NCBI GenBank assembly: GCA_009768925.2 | Contig: VHIT02000034.1 | Span: 124,001 to 188,000, forward strand | DNA from: Cryptosporidium bovis | Taxonomy: Eukaryota; Apicomplexa; Conoidasida; Eucoccidiorida; Cryptosporidiidae | DNA: 64,000 bases | Direction of reading: 5' to 3' | Shown: piece by piece, positions 9,601 to 18,406 of the stretch | Layout: every line of letters starts with the position of its first letter | How positions within the stretch are numbered: position 1 is the first letter of the stretch | Notes under the pieces: generated by a model | Told to the model about the DNA's origin: nothing | The model's input: only the letters and a program-made list of their open reading frames with translations | Databases searched by the model: none | Made by a program: the position numbers and the translations under genes

Positions 9601-12090
9601 TACAATACCTTGCCCATCTCCACTGGAAAATGACGAAAAATGAGAGCCATCATCATCCGGTTTCCCACCTTCTCCAGAAATGTTGTTAGATGCAACATCC
9701 GACCTCCTGGGCTTGCTTTTTTCTCTTCTGTTATGATTAAGTCTTGGTTTATACTGAAATCTAACTGGAACCTGGGACAGCTGCGGGTTTCTTTGTATAA
9801 TCCCATCTTGGACCACTGTTGCATTTACTCCAGAGCCTATTGAAGAACTGGCCATTAATGATCCCACCCCTCCAACTCCCCCTGACACTAAAGAACCACC
9901 TATTCCAGACGGCGCTCCAGAAGAGGGAATAAGATTCCTTTTTCTTCGGAAATACCATATTGGTAAATTTCCACCAAATGAAAGCAACGGAAGTCCGTAA
10001 AGCAAGTTATTGTTTCTCAACTTTGAAGGATCTGGATTTGGTGCCACCCTAACAAAATCAACAGTTCTAAACTCAAAACCCCTTAATTTGTAGCTATCAA
10101 TTTCTGGTCTTATTTCTTTGTAATAATCCAGTGAAAAATAGCCAGGGGGTGAGGATGGCGGCGAAATAGCCGTTGTGACATCGCCAACACCAGGAGCCCT
10201 AGGTTTTGAAAGTGAAACACCACATGGCAACTCATCCGTCATCTTAAAACGAGACCACCCATAAAACATTTGGATATTTCTTATTTCTTCCACATCATAT
10301 TTGTTGCTAAAACTGAGCAGTTCATCATCTTTTACTGTAATTTTTCCTGTTTGAGGGGATCTTTCCAAAATTGGTGGAATTCCAACAGGATTTAACGCGT
10401 CATAGGCCACAACTGGCCTTCCTTGAAGGTATCTAAGAGCCACTGTAAGATTTGGAGCAGTTGGGTGTCCAAGACCATTTGACAGCGGCTTAGTCACAGG
10501 ATTAGATGCAACACCCATCAAACTCTGCACCGACCTGAGATATGAGAAGTTGTATAGGCATATCGGTCCGTCAGGTCCAGATCCACAACCGGCCCCTCCA
10601 GGTCTAATTGAGAGTCCAAGATTCAAATTAGGAAGTGGAAGAGTTTGATACATACTGAAAGAGTGTTGTATCTGATCTGTCGGCTTCGAAGTTGGGGCGT
10701 TTTGGTGAGGTCTTTGCATTGTATGAACTGAACCAGAAGTGTCGCCAATAATAAGATAGTTTCCAGAAGAGCTGAACCCAAGAGTGGATAAAGGAACAGA
10801 GGGGATTGCGTAAAATTCCATTCTATCTAAATCTGAATGGTAAACCTGCCATTGGCCATTGTTACCAACTATATAAAGATCCTCAGAACCATGATTTGCA
10901 CTTGATTTTGTCGAAGCAGCTAAGGAGTCATCACCCCAAGCAATATTTATTGGGCCCGGGGTAAACGATATATTTTTTCTTGGTCTGAATTTCCTGATAT
11001 CAAAAAGACGTACAACCGAGTCTCTGCTCATATTTGAAATATCAAGATTCTTCTTGTAAGCGATCATTTCCAAAGAAGTAGTAACCTCTGTAGGATGGGC
11101 CCTCAAAAGATCTAACACTGCAAGTCCCGAATTGCCACCCACAGAATTCAACAATCCGTCAGTACCTATTTTCCTATCGGAGATTGTGGTAGTGATAACA
11201 GCAACAGTATATTCGCTCACGGCTAAGCCAGAAACGAATGTTTCACTAGAGGCTTGATTTGTTGAGTGAATCTGAACTGTATTCCCTAGACGTGGCAGAC
11301 GGGGATCTGCAATTCCCAGCATATTAACTCCACCCACTATAAAACTATTACCCGCTGCGGAACTTCGGATGCAAGAGATGATTCCTGCATAAGGTATGCT
11401 CCTTAGATGACGAAATTCCTGTAAATCTAATATTGTAACACCATTACGAGTACCTAGTCCCAATATCTGTGTAATACCCATATAAGCTGGATATCTGGAC
11501 GAATCACCACATAATATTTTTGAATTCGATTTTTCACCAGTTAATATACGACTTGAATGGCAAGAAATTGGAACCCCACCTCTAGAATAAACTCCTACAC
11601 CACTGTTAGAAACTGTATAAATATGTGAAGCTGATGGGAAGCCAACATGTATTACGTTATCTCTAAACGGGCCATTACTCATAGAGCGTGGAAGTGTTTC
11701 TGGAATACCAACAGGAAAGGACGTATATCTACTGCAATGAGGAAATCTAAATGAACTTAAAAAACCATTAGTCCAGCCAAGCCAAAGAAGTTCATAAAAT
11801 GGATCACATGTAATTGAGGTTATAAATGGTCTTACCGCTCTTCTTCCTCCTACATGCGCGGAAAATAGTCCCATCATATTGTAACTCGTGTACGTCTCCC
11901 ATCCCCAAGGAGCTGGTTGACCTTGAGTTGTCTCTCCACCTAATAATAAATGGTGTCCAAGCCCTGTCTGTTGGTGGCCATTGCCTGGCCTCAGGAAACC
12001 ACCAAACCCATCAAAATAACTTCCTGGTGCGAGACTCGAACCATCCCCCCCGCCCGTTTGGGCTCTTCTGCCCGAGCCAGTGCCTTCCAT
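6637..12090 (-). CDS. PAN2: PAN2, catalytic subunit of the PAN2-PAN3 poly(A) nuclease
   Basis: This is a single-exon protein of 1,817 residues (human PAN2 is about 1,200). It has the full PAN2 order: an N-terminal WD40 region (roughly 80-480), a linker, a ubiquitin-hydrolase-like domain (FCLACEL and RSYCRDCGVPTACQH with LPKILVVSCN) and a C-terminal RNase. The DEDDh residues are all visible: D1569 and E1571 in IVALDSEYVAL, D1711 in GHALQSDF, H1758 and D1763 in HDSIVDAKTAF. The UCH-like domain in this family is a non-catalytic pseudo-protease. PAN2 starts shortening of mRNA poly(A) tails in the cytoplasm. The extra length comes from Gly/Ser/Asn-rich insertions, such as those around 790-870 and 1220-1260 and an acidic EQ-rich stretch near 1390. 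The Gly-rich N-terminus is encoded in a local GC-rich island. No PAN3 is present in the window. Confidence 0.96.
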   Translation of the reverse strand: MEGTGSGRRAQTGGGDGSSLAPGSYFDGFGGFLRPGNGHQQTGLGHHLLLGGETTQGQPAPWGWETYTSYNMMGLFSAHVGGRRAVRPFITSITCDPFYELLWLGWTNGFLSSFRFPHCSRYTSFPVGIPETLPRSMSNGPFRDNVIHVGFPSASHIYTVSNSGVGVYSRGGVPISCHSSRILTGEKSNSKILCGDSSRYPAYMGITQILGLGTRNGVTILDLQEFRHLRSIPYAGIISCIRSSAAGNSFIVGGVNMLGIADPRLPRLGNTVQIHSTNQASSETFVSGLAVSEYTVAVITTTISDRKIGTDGLLNSVGGNSGLAVLDLLRAHPTEVTTSLEMIAYKKNLDISNMSRDSVVRLFDIRKFRPRKNISFTPGPINIAWGDDSLAASTKSSANHGSEDLYIVGNNGQWQVYHSDLDRMEFYAIPSVPLSTLGFSSSGNYLIIGDTSGSVHTMQRPHQNAPTSKPTDQIQHSFSMYQTLPLPNLNLGLSIRPGGAGCGSGPDGPICLYNFSYLRSVQSLMGVASNPVTKPLSNGLGHPTAPNLTVALRYLQGRPVVAYDALNPVGIPPILERSPQTGKITVKDDELLSFSNKYDVEEIRNIQMFYGWSRFKMTDELPCGVSLSKPRAPGVGDVTTAISPPSSPPGYFSLDYYKEIRPEIDSYKLRGFEFRTVDFVRVAPNPDPSKLRNNNLLYGLPLLSFGGNLPIWYFRRKRNLIPSSGAPSGIGGSLVSGGVGGVGSLMASSSIGSGVNATVVQDGIIQRNPQLSQVPVRFQYKPRLNHNRREKSKPRRSDVASNNISGEGGKPDDDGSHFSSFSSGDGQGIVSIELENDALDFTQPFFVLFSLIPRLSYEILLSHIPDCRSEFCLACELVHLTLMVQGCKRNLGARGRSRVVRSVPISGSSGVLSSNSGSFVNFSGSTINSYQGSLFPYVSSGSIYILNMLRTIRHLPDAKQLGIDSDETNSSVLAGIAAGNLSLEEQFQLQLQLSHNGAMNGIGGGSSPPYSVFNQIRKIEMFWKFFLENLKKSLRQAGITEFDPKVRQQNCCSLLDSLFGVEVATISSCVQSKHTFRSSQIVAAVEIVSNHLVSQNNADGGVGDGSGSSSFGGQNNNSSIGSDDSKRTDRFLLALNTSLLRIVAGRSYCRDCGVPTACQHVRCVTRLPKILVVSCNVQNMKNWSDFGGMLPEEYEDLARKSSSHGNSSTISNNVNVINSGGLSSTSTTLCENPNSCYSIPWEIRFSRLRKGFGPNVGSSSGSSIKESTGIDIIQVDRSKTNSDGSSNTQIYELVAVMFGVYQGNSIQLPSGTHFCMYVKHSLLFNEKTDTSIDGKWFLVNGSSVQQVNNKNEILNFSTCWKIPVFLFYRDKDQRLDEFLFSGFPCIGFSPSTDRLYSCNKGRGVKADDKSEQVRDKLEDKQEQNEEQEHEQSGDEQKQGEVNILEVKFKIPWKYPKEIQDHVIKQLTSIIQLIRTEKNLSEHSDQSQILNQSPFSMEELSLLCRNYYVRYPFAKGLLKETAPFRDVVEGSGTGIGMAGSNIEGNDVNENQFAKKHLEFVRNSPMIVALDSEYVALTEEQSVVRPDGTKEILKKSQLSLARVSIVRCGAIPLLMQQDTSQANGNGDYGESISNNGVDLSSRNGIILDNYISHGSNNSQQPKDYLTKYSGVKPGDLDPKTSNHFLTSKACVLKKLQFLVDAGVVFIGHALQSDFKIINIYVPPFQIIDTVEIYRLPDERYISLRFLAKYVLNENIQAEVHDSIVDAKTAFELFLRYLSHKKNNTWNDFLTHLYSKGHSVDWKIEALLDTQNIDHLQFQQ

Positions 12091-12170
12091 ACCCCGCTGG
12101 CGCGGACAGCTTCAGTTAAGGACGGGGCGCTCAACAGAGTAAAACTCTCAAGGCGCTCCCTCCCAAGTTA
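12031..12170. other. GC-rich island spanning the PAN2 start
   Basis: About 140 bases around the PAN2 ATG (12090) are visibly GC-rich, with runs such as CATCCCCCCCGCCCG, CTGGCGCGGACAGC and GACGGGGCGCTC, while sequence on both sides is AT-rich. Part of it codes for the Gly/Ser-rich PAN2 N-terminus; the rest is 5' leader. Confidence 0.7.
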
Positions 12171-12888
12171 ATTTTCAAACTTTTTCTCGCTTTGAATTTC
12201 TCTTGCTATCATTAACATCAAATTAATTTGTAGTGCATATCAATAGGATTAAAGTAAAATAGACAACCTAAAGTGTTTTGTTATGTTGTTTTAATACGTT
12301 TTTTTCTTCTTTTGTTGTTCTTGTGGATTAAAACTAACTGCACTCTTCCACTCCGTGTCGGTTTTAGAAGGAAAATGTGTTAGTGTTCGACCTGGATTTT
12401 AGCTAGTTTATGTTTGAACCCAGTAAATTATCCTATGTGCGTTAATTTGCGATTGATCAGTCTCTTTCCTCGGACAAATTAAACGAGAAATAATGTAACT
12501 TAATATTGTTTCTCCGTTCTCTTGATTTTTTTTTCCCACTCTGTCTCGAAGAGGATATTTGAGAGAAGAAAGAAAGAAATGGAGAAATAAAGAGAAATCA
12601 AATATCCAGAAAAAGTAAGTAAACAATAATTCCTTCAAGTTTTTACTGCTTTTATCTTTAATTAATTTCTTTTGTTTCTCCTTATTTTTATTCTTTTATT
12701 CCCAATACCAATTGGTCCACTCCCCGGAAATAAAGTCTAAATTGGTAGTGGGGTCTCCTGGCGCCCCCGCCTCTGTGTTTATATTCCTGCCTTAAAACAG
12801 ATTGTGTGGCCGTTATTAACTCAAAATCAAAGTATTGACCGGTTAGAAAGTGAAACCTTTCTTTACAAAAGGGGAAAGAAGAAAAAAT
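12091..12888. promoter_or_regulatory. Bidirectional intergenic region between PAN2 and the AP sigma gene
   Basis: This 800-bp spacer lies between two divergent genes. It contains the leader half of the GC-rich island and a second GC-rich patch at about 12713-12775 (ACTCCCCGG, then GTGGGGTCTCCTGGCGCCC). TGGCGCC at 12759-12765 lies 124 bp before the AP sigma ATG and resembles the E2F-type element. No coding exon was found. Confidence 0.5.
12759..12765. promoter_or_regulatory. E2F-like TGGCGCC motif upstream of AP sigma
   Basis: TGGCGCC followed by CCCG sits inside a short GC-rich patch 124 bp upstream of the AP sigma ATG. It resembles the E2F/DP element reported as abundant in Cryptosporidium promoters. 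A function here is inferred only. Confidence 0.35.
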
Positions 12889-13708
12889 ATGCTCAAATTT
12901 TTGCTGCTTGTAAACAAGCAGGGTCAAATAAGGCTTAGTAAATACTATCAAGAGGTCACAAGGGAAGAGAGGGTTGTTTTTGAAGGACAATTGATTAGAA
13001 AGTGCCTCCTGAGGGGTGAAAATCAGTGCCCTTTCATGGAGTTTAACGGTAACAAGGTATGTTTCAGATGGAAATAAAACGCAACATGAAATTTTATTTC
13101 CTTAGGAAAGTTAAATTCAAAAAATTATATTTTGTGTTTTTTTAATTTATTCACCATCTAAAATCATTGTTATCCTAAATCTTAATACTTAGGTTATATA
13201 TAGAAGGTATGCATCTCTTTACTTTATAATGGGTTTAGATGTCTCTGAAAAAGTGGTAAGTTCAATTGACATATTACGAAATATTTTCAATATAAAATTG
13301 GTTAAGATTTTAATTAACACTAACTACGTAAATAAAAACTTTATAATTTTATGTGCATAGAATGAACTAGCTTATTTGGAGTTAATTCACTTTATTGTCG
13401 AAACATTAGACAAATACTTTGAGAATGTTGTAAGTTTGCTAATAAATGAATAGTATTCACCACAATTTATCTGTGATGCGACTTTTTTAATTAAAACTAA
13501 TTACTGTGATTATACATCAATACAGTGTGAACTGGATATTATGTTTAACTTGGACAAAACACATATAATTATCGAAGATATAATAATGTGCGGTTCTGTG
13601 TCAGAAACAAGCAAATCTAATATCTTAGAACACATGTATTTACTTGAAAAAGCTTCTCTGAACTCAAATGATGACATTAATTCCATGATTTTGTCTGTAA
13701 AAAAATAG
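12889..13708 (+). CDS. AP-complex sigma (small) chain, four exons, probably AP-4 sigma
   Basis: Four exons join in frame to a 160-residue protein: 12889-13056, 13193-13255, 13361-13429 and 13526-13708. Donors are GTATGT, GTAAGT and GTAAGT, and all acceptors are AG at phase 0. The protein begins MLKFLLLVNKQGQIRLSKYY, continues with EGQLIRKCL, then VIYRRYASLYFIMGLD, NELAYLELIHFIVETLDKYF and CELDIMFNLDKTHIIIEDII, with ETSK near the end. This is the sigma-adaptin longin fold over its full length (human AP4S1 is 144 residues). Sigma chains are structural subunits of heterotetrameric adaptors for clathrin or non-clathrin coats at the Golgi and endosomes. The MLKFLLLVNKQGQ start and the ELDIMFNLDKTHII block look closest to AP-4, but AP-1 or AP-2 is not excluded without alignment. 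The C-terminal 15-20 residues are extra. No single open frame shows this gene; only exon 1 is evident alone. Confidence 0.92.
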
Positions 13709-14395
13709 ATTCAATGGGTTCGCTCACCACCGTTGTTTATAAATAGTGTTGAATCAAGATAAACAAATGTATCTTGAACTCAAATTATAGTTTTTAAGAT
13801 CTAATAAGATAACCTTGCTATTGCAATGTTTAGTTTTTATTGGTTATTGTGTTATACCGAGGCAAATGTAAATATCCACTCCTTTTGTAAATATGTTCGC
13901 CGACTTGTATTTGCTCACTTTGGCGAATATTTTTCTATTTTATTGCTACATTAGATGTTATCAAATTCAGTTCTTCACATTTCCTATTCGCAACCAGTAC
14001 TTTCTCCGTGGCCTAGTGTTCATTGCATTTAAAATGATTTTGGCGCCAATATTTTCTGGGTCTGATTTGGTCCTACCCCACAGAGTATTGAACTGATTTT
14101 ATATAGATAAGTAATAATTTCGATAACAATAGTTTACTTTTTTCATTGCTATTTGTCTATTTAAATCAATATCATCTCTTCTGGCTGTATATACCTCACA
14201 TATCTACGAAATATCACTGCAATTAATGGGGGTGAACAGCAGCGAGCAGACAGACTTGAAAATTGGTTCATAGTACTACAGTAAATAGGGACTAAGCTTT
14301 GGAATAAGTAATATTACTTAACATTACTTGGAAAGCAATAATAATATTTACTTTTTATCCTGAAAAGGGGCAATACAAATAAAATATAAAAGGAT
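13709..14395. other. Intergenic region upstream of the two-exon unknown gene
   Basis: The spacer lies between two plus-strand genes. A 67-codon frame at 13893-14096 is hydrophobic but unlike any family I know and looks random. The only distinctive element is the perfect palindrome at 14040-14049. Confidence 0.5.
14040..14049. promoter_or_regulatory. E2F-like palindrome TTGGCGCCAA
   Basis: This perfect 10-bp palindrome lies about 350 bp upstream of the ATG at 14396. It matches the E2F consensus core (TTTGGCGC on each strand) and the class of motif known from Cryptosporidium promoters. The assignment to the downstream gene is inferred. Confidence 0.5.
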
Positions 14396-15167
14396 ATGAG
14401 GAATGCATTACTTAAAACTCGCGTAATTAAAGTAAGTTTGTTAAATAAAGAAACAAATGCGAAAATTTCTATTTATTTCAATCAATTCACCTTTAATATT
14501 CAAAATATTTTCAATGTCAAGTGCCTATCAAGTGTGTTAGATCAGTTTCAAAATGTAAGTTTGAAATAAGAAATAAAGTAAGAGGAAAGTTAGACACGAT
14601 AAGTTAAGTATTAGGAAAATTAAATTAACAAGTAATTATCTAAATGATTTTCTTCTTAGAATAATTCTATGTTATTTATTCATATCACTATTAACTTCAC
14701 TATTTGTTAATTATGTTGTTCATTTACAATTAAACATGAACTTTTTCATACAAACTAAATATAATATTTAGGAAAAATTTATAAGGTCTAATGTTGCAAA
14801 GCAAATACTAAATAACTCATGTGAAGCAATGCATGAAATATTAGATTCGCTTACAATGAATAACGACAAACAACAAAATATCTTTGATTCAGAGATAAAT
14901 GTCCAAGGTAAGATGCTATTTCACAGATACCACAGGAAAAAATGGAAAATATGTGTAGATTCAAGTGGTACATGGGTAATTAGAATAAGAAGATTACAAG
15001 GAATAAATAAACCAGAGAATATTAAACTCGGCGTGAACAGAAAATTGCTTATTGAAGCAGTGGATACAAAAGGGTGTGGCGTCGCAGTAGGATTATCAGG
15101 GGCGTCTCAAAATTGCCAGGTTAAAAAAGACCTCGTGCTCTACTACCCACTTTTTCAAAGGGGGTAA
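14396..15167 (+). CDS. Unrecognised small protein, two exons
   Basis: Exon 2 (14772-15167) is clearly coding: it includes SNVAKQILNNSCEAMHEIL, KMLFHRYHRKKWKICVDSSG and LGVNRKLLIEAVDTKGCG, and ends LVLYYPLFQRG. The open frame continues 19 codons upstream of the first internal ATG (14829) to a good acceptor (ATATTTAG), so a 5' exon is needed. An ATG at 14396 opens a frame reaching a GTAAGT donor at 14555 at phase 0, giving a 184-residue protein. A second GTAAGT at 14432 is also at phase 0 and would give a shorter first exon (12 codons). The sequence between the two donors is AT-rich and intron-like, so the shorter form may be the real one. I do not recognise the family. There is no signal peptide or membrane span. 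The gene converges on the four-span gene with a 148-bp gap. Confidence 0.65.
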
Positions 15168-15315
15168 AATACACAAAGTAATGAAAAGTTCAAGTAAAAC
15201 AGTAAAAATTATTATTTTGTGCTAACTCTACCTTGATAATGTTATATTTTAAAATAAACAAATGTGTCAAATAAAGACCAAATCACATGCTTCTATTGTT
15301 TGTAAACATAAACAT

Positions 15316-16639
15316 TTAAAAATTGTTAAAGTGGTGATGGTTGTTATGGAAATGGTTATTGCATCCATGACAGCTTTGGTCATGCATACATATTTGATGT
15401 TGCATTCCGTGATTGTAAGGGTTATAACGGGGCAAAAGACTTGTAGGGAAGAATCCCCATACTGATCTAGGGGCATTTAAGGGTTTGTCCCCAATTTTTG
15501 GATACATTTGCTGAGAGGAGGGCATACCAAATTGCAATTGTGGCGTGGCTACTCCGCCAATTGTCACATTACCTGAATTTTGAAGTAGGTGTTGAGTTTG
15601 ATCAGAAGTGTTCGGTAAGAAAGTAGATCCAGGAGCATTATATAAACAGGTGTTGTTATTTCCACCACTTAATCCTTTTGTCTCAAAAGACGAACCTAAA
15701 TTACTTATAAAATACTTGTCTGGTATTACTTTTCCAGAACCATGCTCTTTACGTACGCACGCTTCTACAGTAGCTCTATTTTTAATATCAACACTTAAAT
15801 TCCATAGATTCTTCGCCATTCTAATTGAATCAACGAGAGCCAATATGTGTATTGTAAGTAATGAATTTGATAGTAATAGTAAATAGAATCCCCAGCCCAG
15901 AGAATTGCTGTAAGAACTGATATTAAACATAGGTATATCAGAATTAAAAGCAATCAAATTTGGAATAATATGGCTTAGATATATTACTATCACTGATGAC
16001 AAACATACACCAATTAAAGCTATTATATTTAATAAAACCGAGACAACTCCAAGACCTATAAATGGCTTAGTCTTTAATATAACCTCACTATTGCCATTGT
16101 CTGATTTTGAATTCTTACTCTTATTTAAGTTCCCATTGTTTACATCAACTTTAAAACCTTTACTGTATATCATTAGGAATATTACGCTCAATATAATCGT
16201 TGAAGCTGATCCAAGTAGTATCAAATATACCATATTTAAATAATTAGTCACTATAACTGCATCGTTGCAGGATTGAGATAAGAAATCGTATTTCTCCGGT
16301 GGACTGCAGATTGCACTTAAAACATTATTTAAACTTCCATTTATATTTTTAAGAGCATTATTGCAGAAACCCATGAACTTTTTACTAGTAGAGGAACAAT
16401 TTAAAGTTACATAAAACTGATTGGGAGTTATTTCCCATGAAAATATAGAACCCTCAAATAAAGACCAACTCTGAGTTATAATCACACCTCCAAAGGCACA
16501 TCCTGAAAGCTGTTTATTTTCAATATAGTAAGTAATTTATTCAAACCATTATAACATAGAAATAAATTCATGTAAAACTTACCAATACTGCTATTACAAG
16601 ATTTGTCAGGTTTGCAATGATTACTCCTCTTTTAAACAT
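15316..16639 (-). CDS. Four-membrane-span protein with His/Cys/Met-rich tail, two exons
   Basis: Exon 1 is 16583-16639 (MFKRGVIIANLTNLVIAVL) with a GTAAGT donor, and exon 2 is 16509-15316 with acceptor AATAAACAG; together they give 416 residues. The junction completes the first membrane helix, which strongly supports the splice. Helix 1 is followed by an outward-type loop with four Cys and NCS/NGS glycosylation sequons, then helices near 105-130, 165-195 and 220-245, and a long soluble tail. The tail is rich in Pro, Gln, Met and His and ends in MHDQSCHGCNNHFHNNHHH. The topology is tetraspanin- or claudin-like, but I see no CCG motif and cannot name the family. It is likely a membrane protein of the secretory pathway or cell surface; the tail looks able to bind metal, which is inference. 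Confidence 0.8.
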
Positions 16640-17215
16640 CTTGCTTTTTTGTATTGCAACCTATTGCCTAACCTAATTAAGTGTTCTATGTACTACAAAC
16701 ACTGACTCAAATCCAACTTTGTCTACTTATCGTACACTACTAATTTACTGCTCTACCAATTATTAATTAATTATATTGTTTTCCCTCCACTATTATTACA
16801 TTTATTTTTTGCAATATTTGGATATATATATTTATTTAATTATACTCCGGTATTTATTTATTTATAAAATGTGTTTATGTACATATACTTATTTGAGCAA
16901 CCATATTAATTTTTTTAAAATTACGTATGCCATTTAGTTTAATATAAATTTATATGGGAATAAATATTTCTACTGTTAAATAAAATTATATCTAAAAATA
17001 CTCCCGCCTAAAGTCGTTACCTAATAAATAAATCATGGAAAAAGGATCAAGAACTGAAAAAGAATGGTAAAAAGTGAGAAATTGTTTAACTAATAAATTT
17101 AATTATGGAACCCATCTTTTAGGTATTTGAGTGATGTTAAATTTACATTTAATGTACACTATACTCGAACATGTATAATAAAAAAAGTAACTTTAAATAT
17201 AGATTTGTTGTTTTT
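16640..17215. other. Intergenic region upstream of the four-span gene
   Basis: This very AT-rich spacer lies between two minus-strand genes and holds the 3' end of UTP23 and the promoter of the four-span gene. No coding or RNA signal was seen. Confidence 0.5.
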
Positions 17216-18406
17216 CTATGTTTGTATTGAATTAGAGGAAGCTTCCTTGACGCGTTTGCTTCTGATTTTTTTAGTTTTTTTAGGTTGGTTCTTGCCTTGT
17301 TTCGGTGGATTACTATTTTTCTTCTTTTTTAGGCAAGAAAGTGGGTTGGGATTCTTTTTTTTTTTTTTCTTATTCCTATTTAAAATCCAGTTGGAAAAAG
17401 TTAGTAATGTTTGTTACTTTATATTGATACTAGGACACAGTGTGAACTTTAATATCAATATATTGTTTGAAAACGTACGTTTCGTTGTTTTTTTCGAGTG
17501 AAACCTTTAGAGAAGGAATTAAGGAATATTCCCATTCTTGGGGTGCCATTCTTGATTCCTCCTTAAACGAATTGCGCATATTTGAGGCACTAGAAGGCTG
17601 TTCTAGAACAGGTACTTGTCCATTTAAATATAATAAAGGAACACCTGGTATTTTATTTAGTTTTTTTCTCAGTAGGTAGTCTTGCGAGGCTACAATGAAC
17701 TTTTTATAATTCTCATTTTTCGAAACAACATCCAAAATACATCTAAAAGAATCAAATGTTCTTTCCTCTTCTGTCCCTTTAATTGATTTTTTCGCGGAAA
17801 ATTCCTTGTTACTTTTGTTTTCTGCACTGGCATTAGTCTCTTTTGCTAAATTTGGTTTGGAGTTAGTACAAACATCAACGTTATTCTCAAATGTATCTAC
17901 TTGTTCTACAGTTAAATCGGAGTCACTCTCAAATATTATTTTGTTCTCTACCTTGTTTTCACTCTTTTCTGCACTAAAAATATGACCACATTTGTGTCTA
18001 AAGTATGCTTTCGCGATGAGTTTTGCACCCGAAAAATCTGCTTCATGGCCCCTTGTATTGTTTAATAATTCTATTTCCTTAAATATACAATCGGTGACAA
18101 TTGGTATTGCCTTTCCATTAAGTATCTTTGGAAGCAACTCTTTGATGTGTATCTTGCCTTTAAGTCCTGCCATAATAAAGGTGCCGTCAACTATTGATTT
18201 AGTTAGCCAAAATGTAATTATGTACAAATACACAAAATTTGAAGAGAAAGCAGGAAATTTAAAGTGATTAATCCCACAAAATTCTATATCAATACTCGAC
18301 ATAAATACTGTAACTTACCTAATATTCTATATGGTTCCTCAAAGTCATAATTGACTCTATAGAACTTTAAAATTCGTTTTATCTGTTTTTTTCTACTTAT
18401 CTTCAT
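17216..18406 (-). CDS. UTP23: UTP23-like PIN-domain rRNA processing factor, three exons
   Basis: Three exons join to a 319-residue protein: 18319-18406 (MKISRKKQIKRILKFYRVNY, then EEPYRIL), 17479-18190 and 17216-17375. Donors are GTAAGT and GTACGT; both acceptors end in AATAG. Junctions are in frame and rebuild family motifs: EEPYRIL joins VDGTFIMAGLKGKI, and NNET joins NKKKKKNPNPLSCLKKKK, the NPLS-x-KKKK tail typical of UTP23. Also visible are IKELLPKIL, KEIELLNN, the zinc-site HKCGH, FIVASQDYLLRKKL and IPGVPLLYLN. UTP23 acts in the nucleolar small-subunit processome at early pre-rRNA cleavage and snR30/U17 release. An ATG at 18302 also opens the exon 2 frame, but it lies within intron 1 and should not be taken as the start. 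A charged insert of about 70 residues follows the zinc site. Confidence 0.93.

Noticed and set aside
12690-12780. Possible structured RNA in the GC-rich patch
   Set aside because: ACCAATTGGT and the CCCC/GGGG runs give no convincing extended stem, and no snRNA, SRP or RNase P signature was found.
13893-14096. A 67-codon hydrophobic plus-strand frame
   Set aside because: No family resemblance, no splice partners and AT-driven composition; it overlaps the promoter palindrome at 14040.
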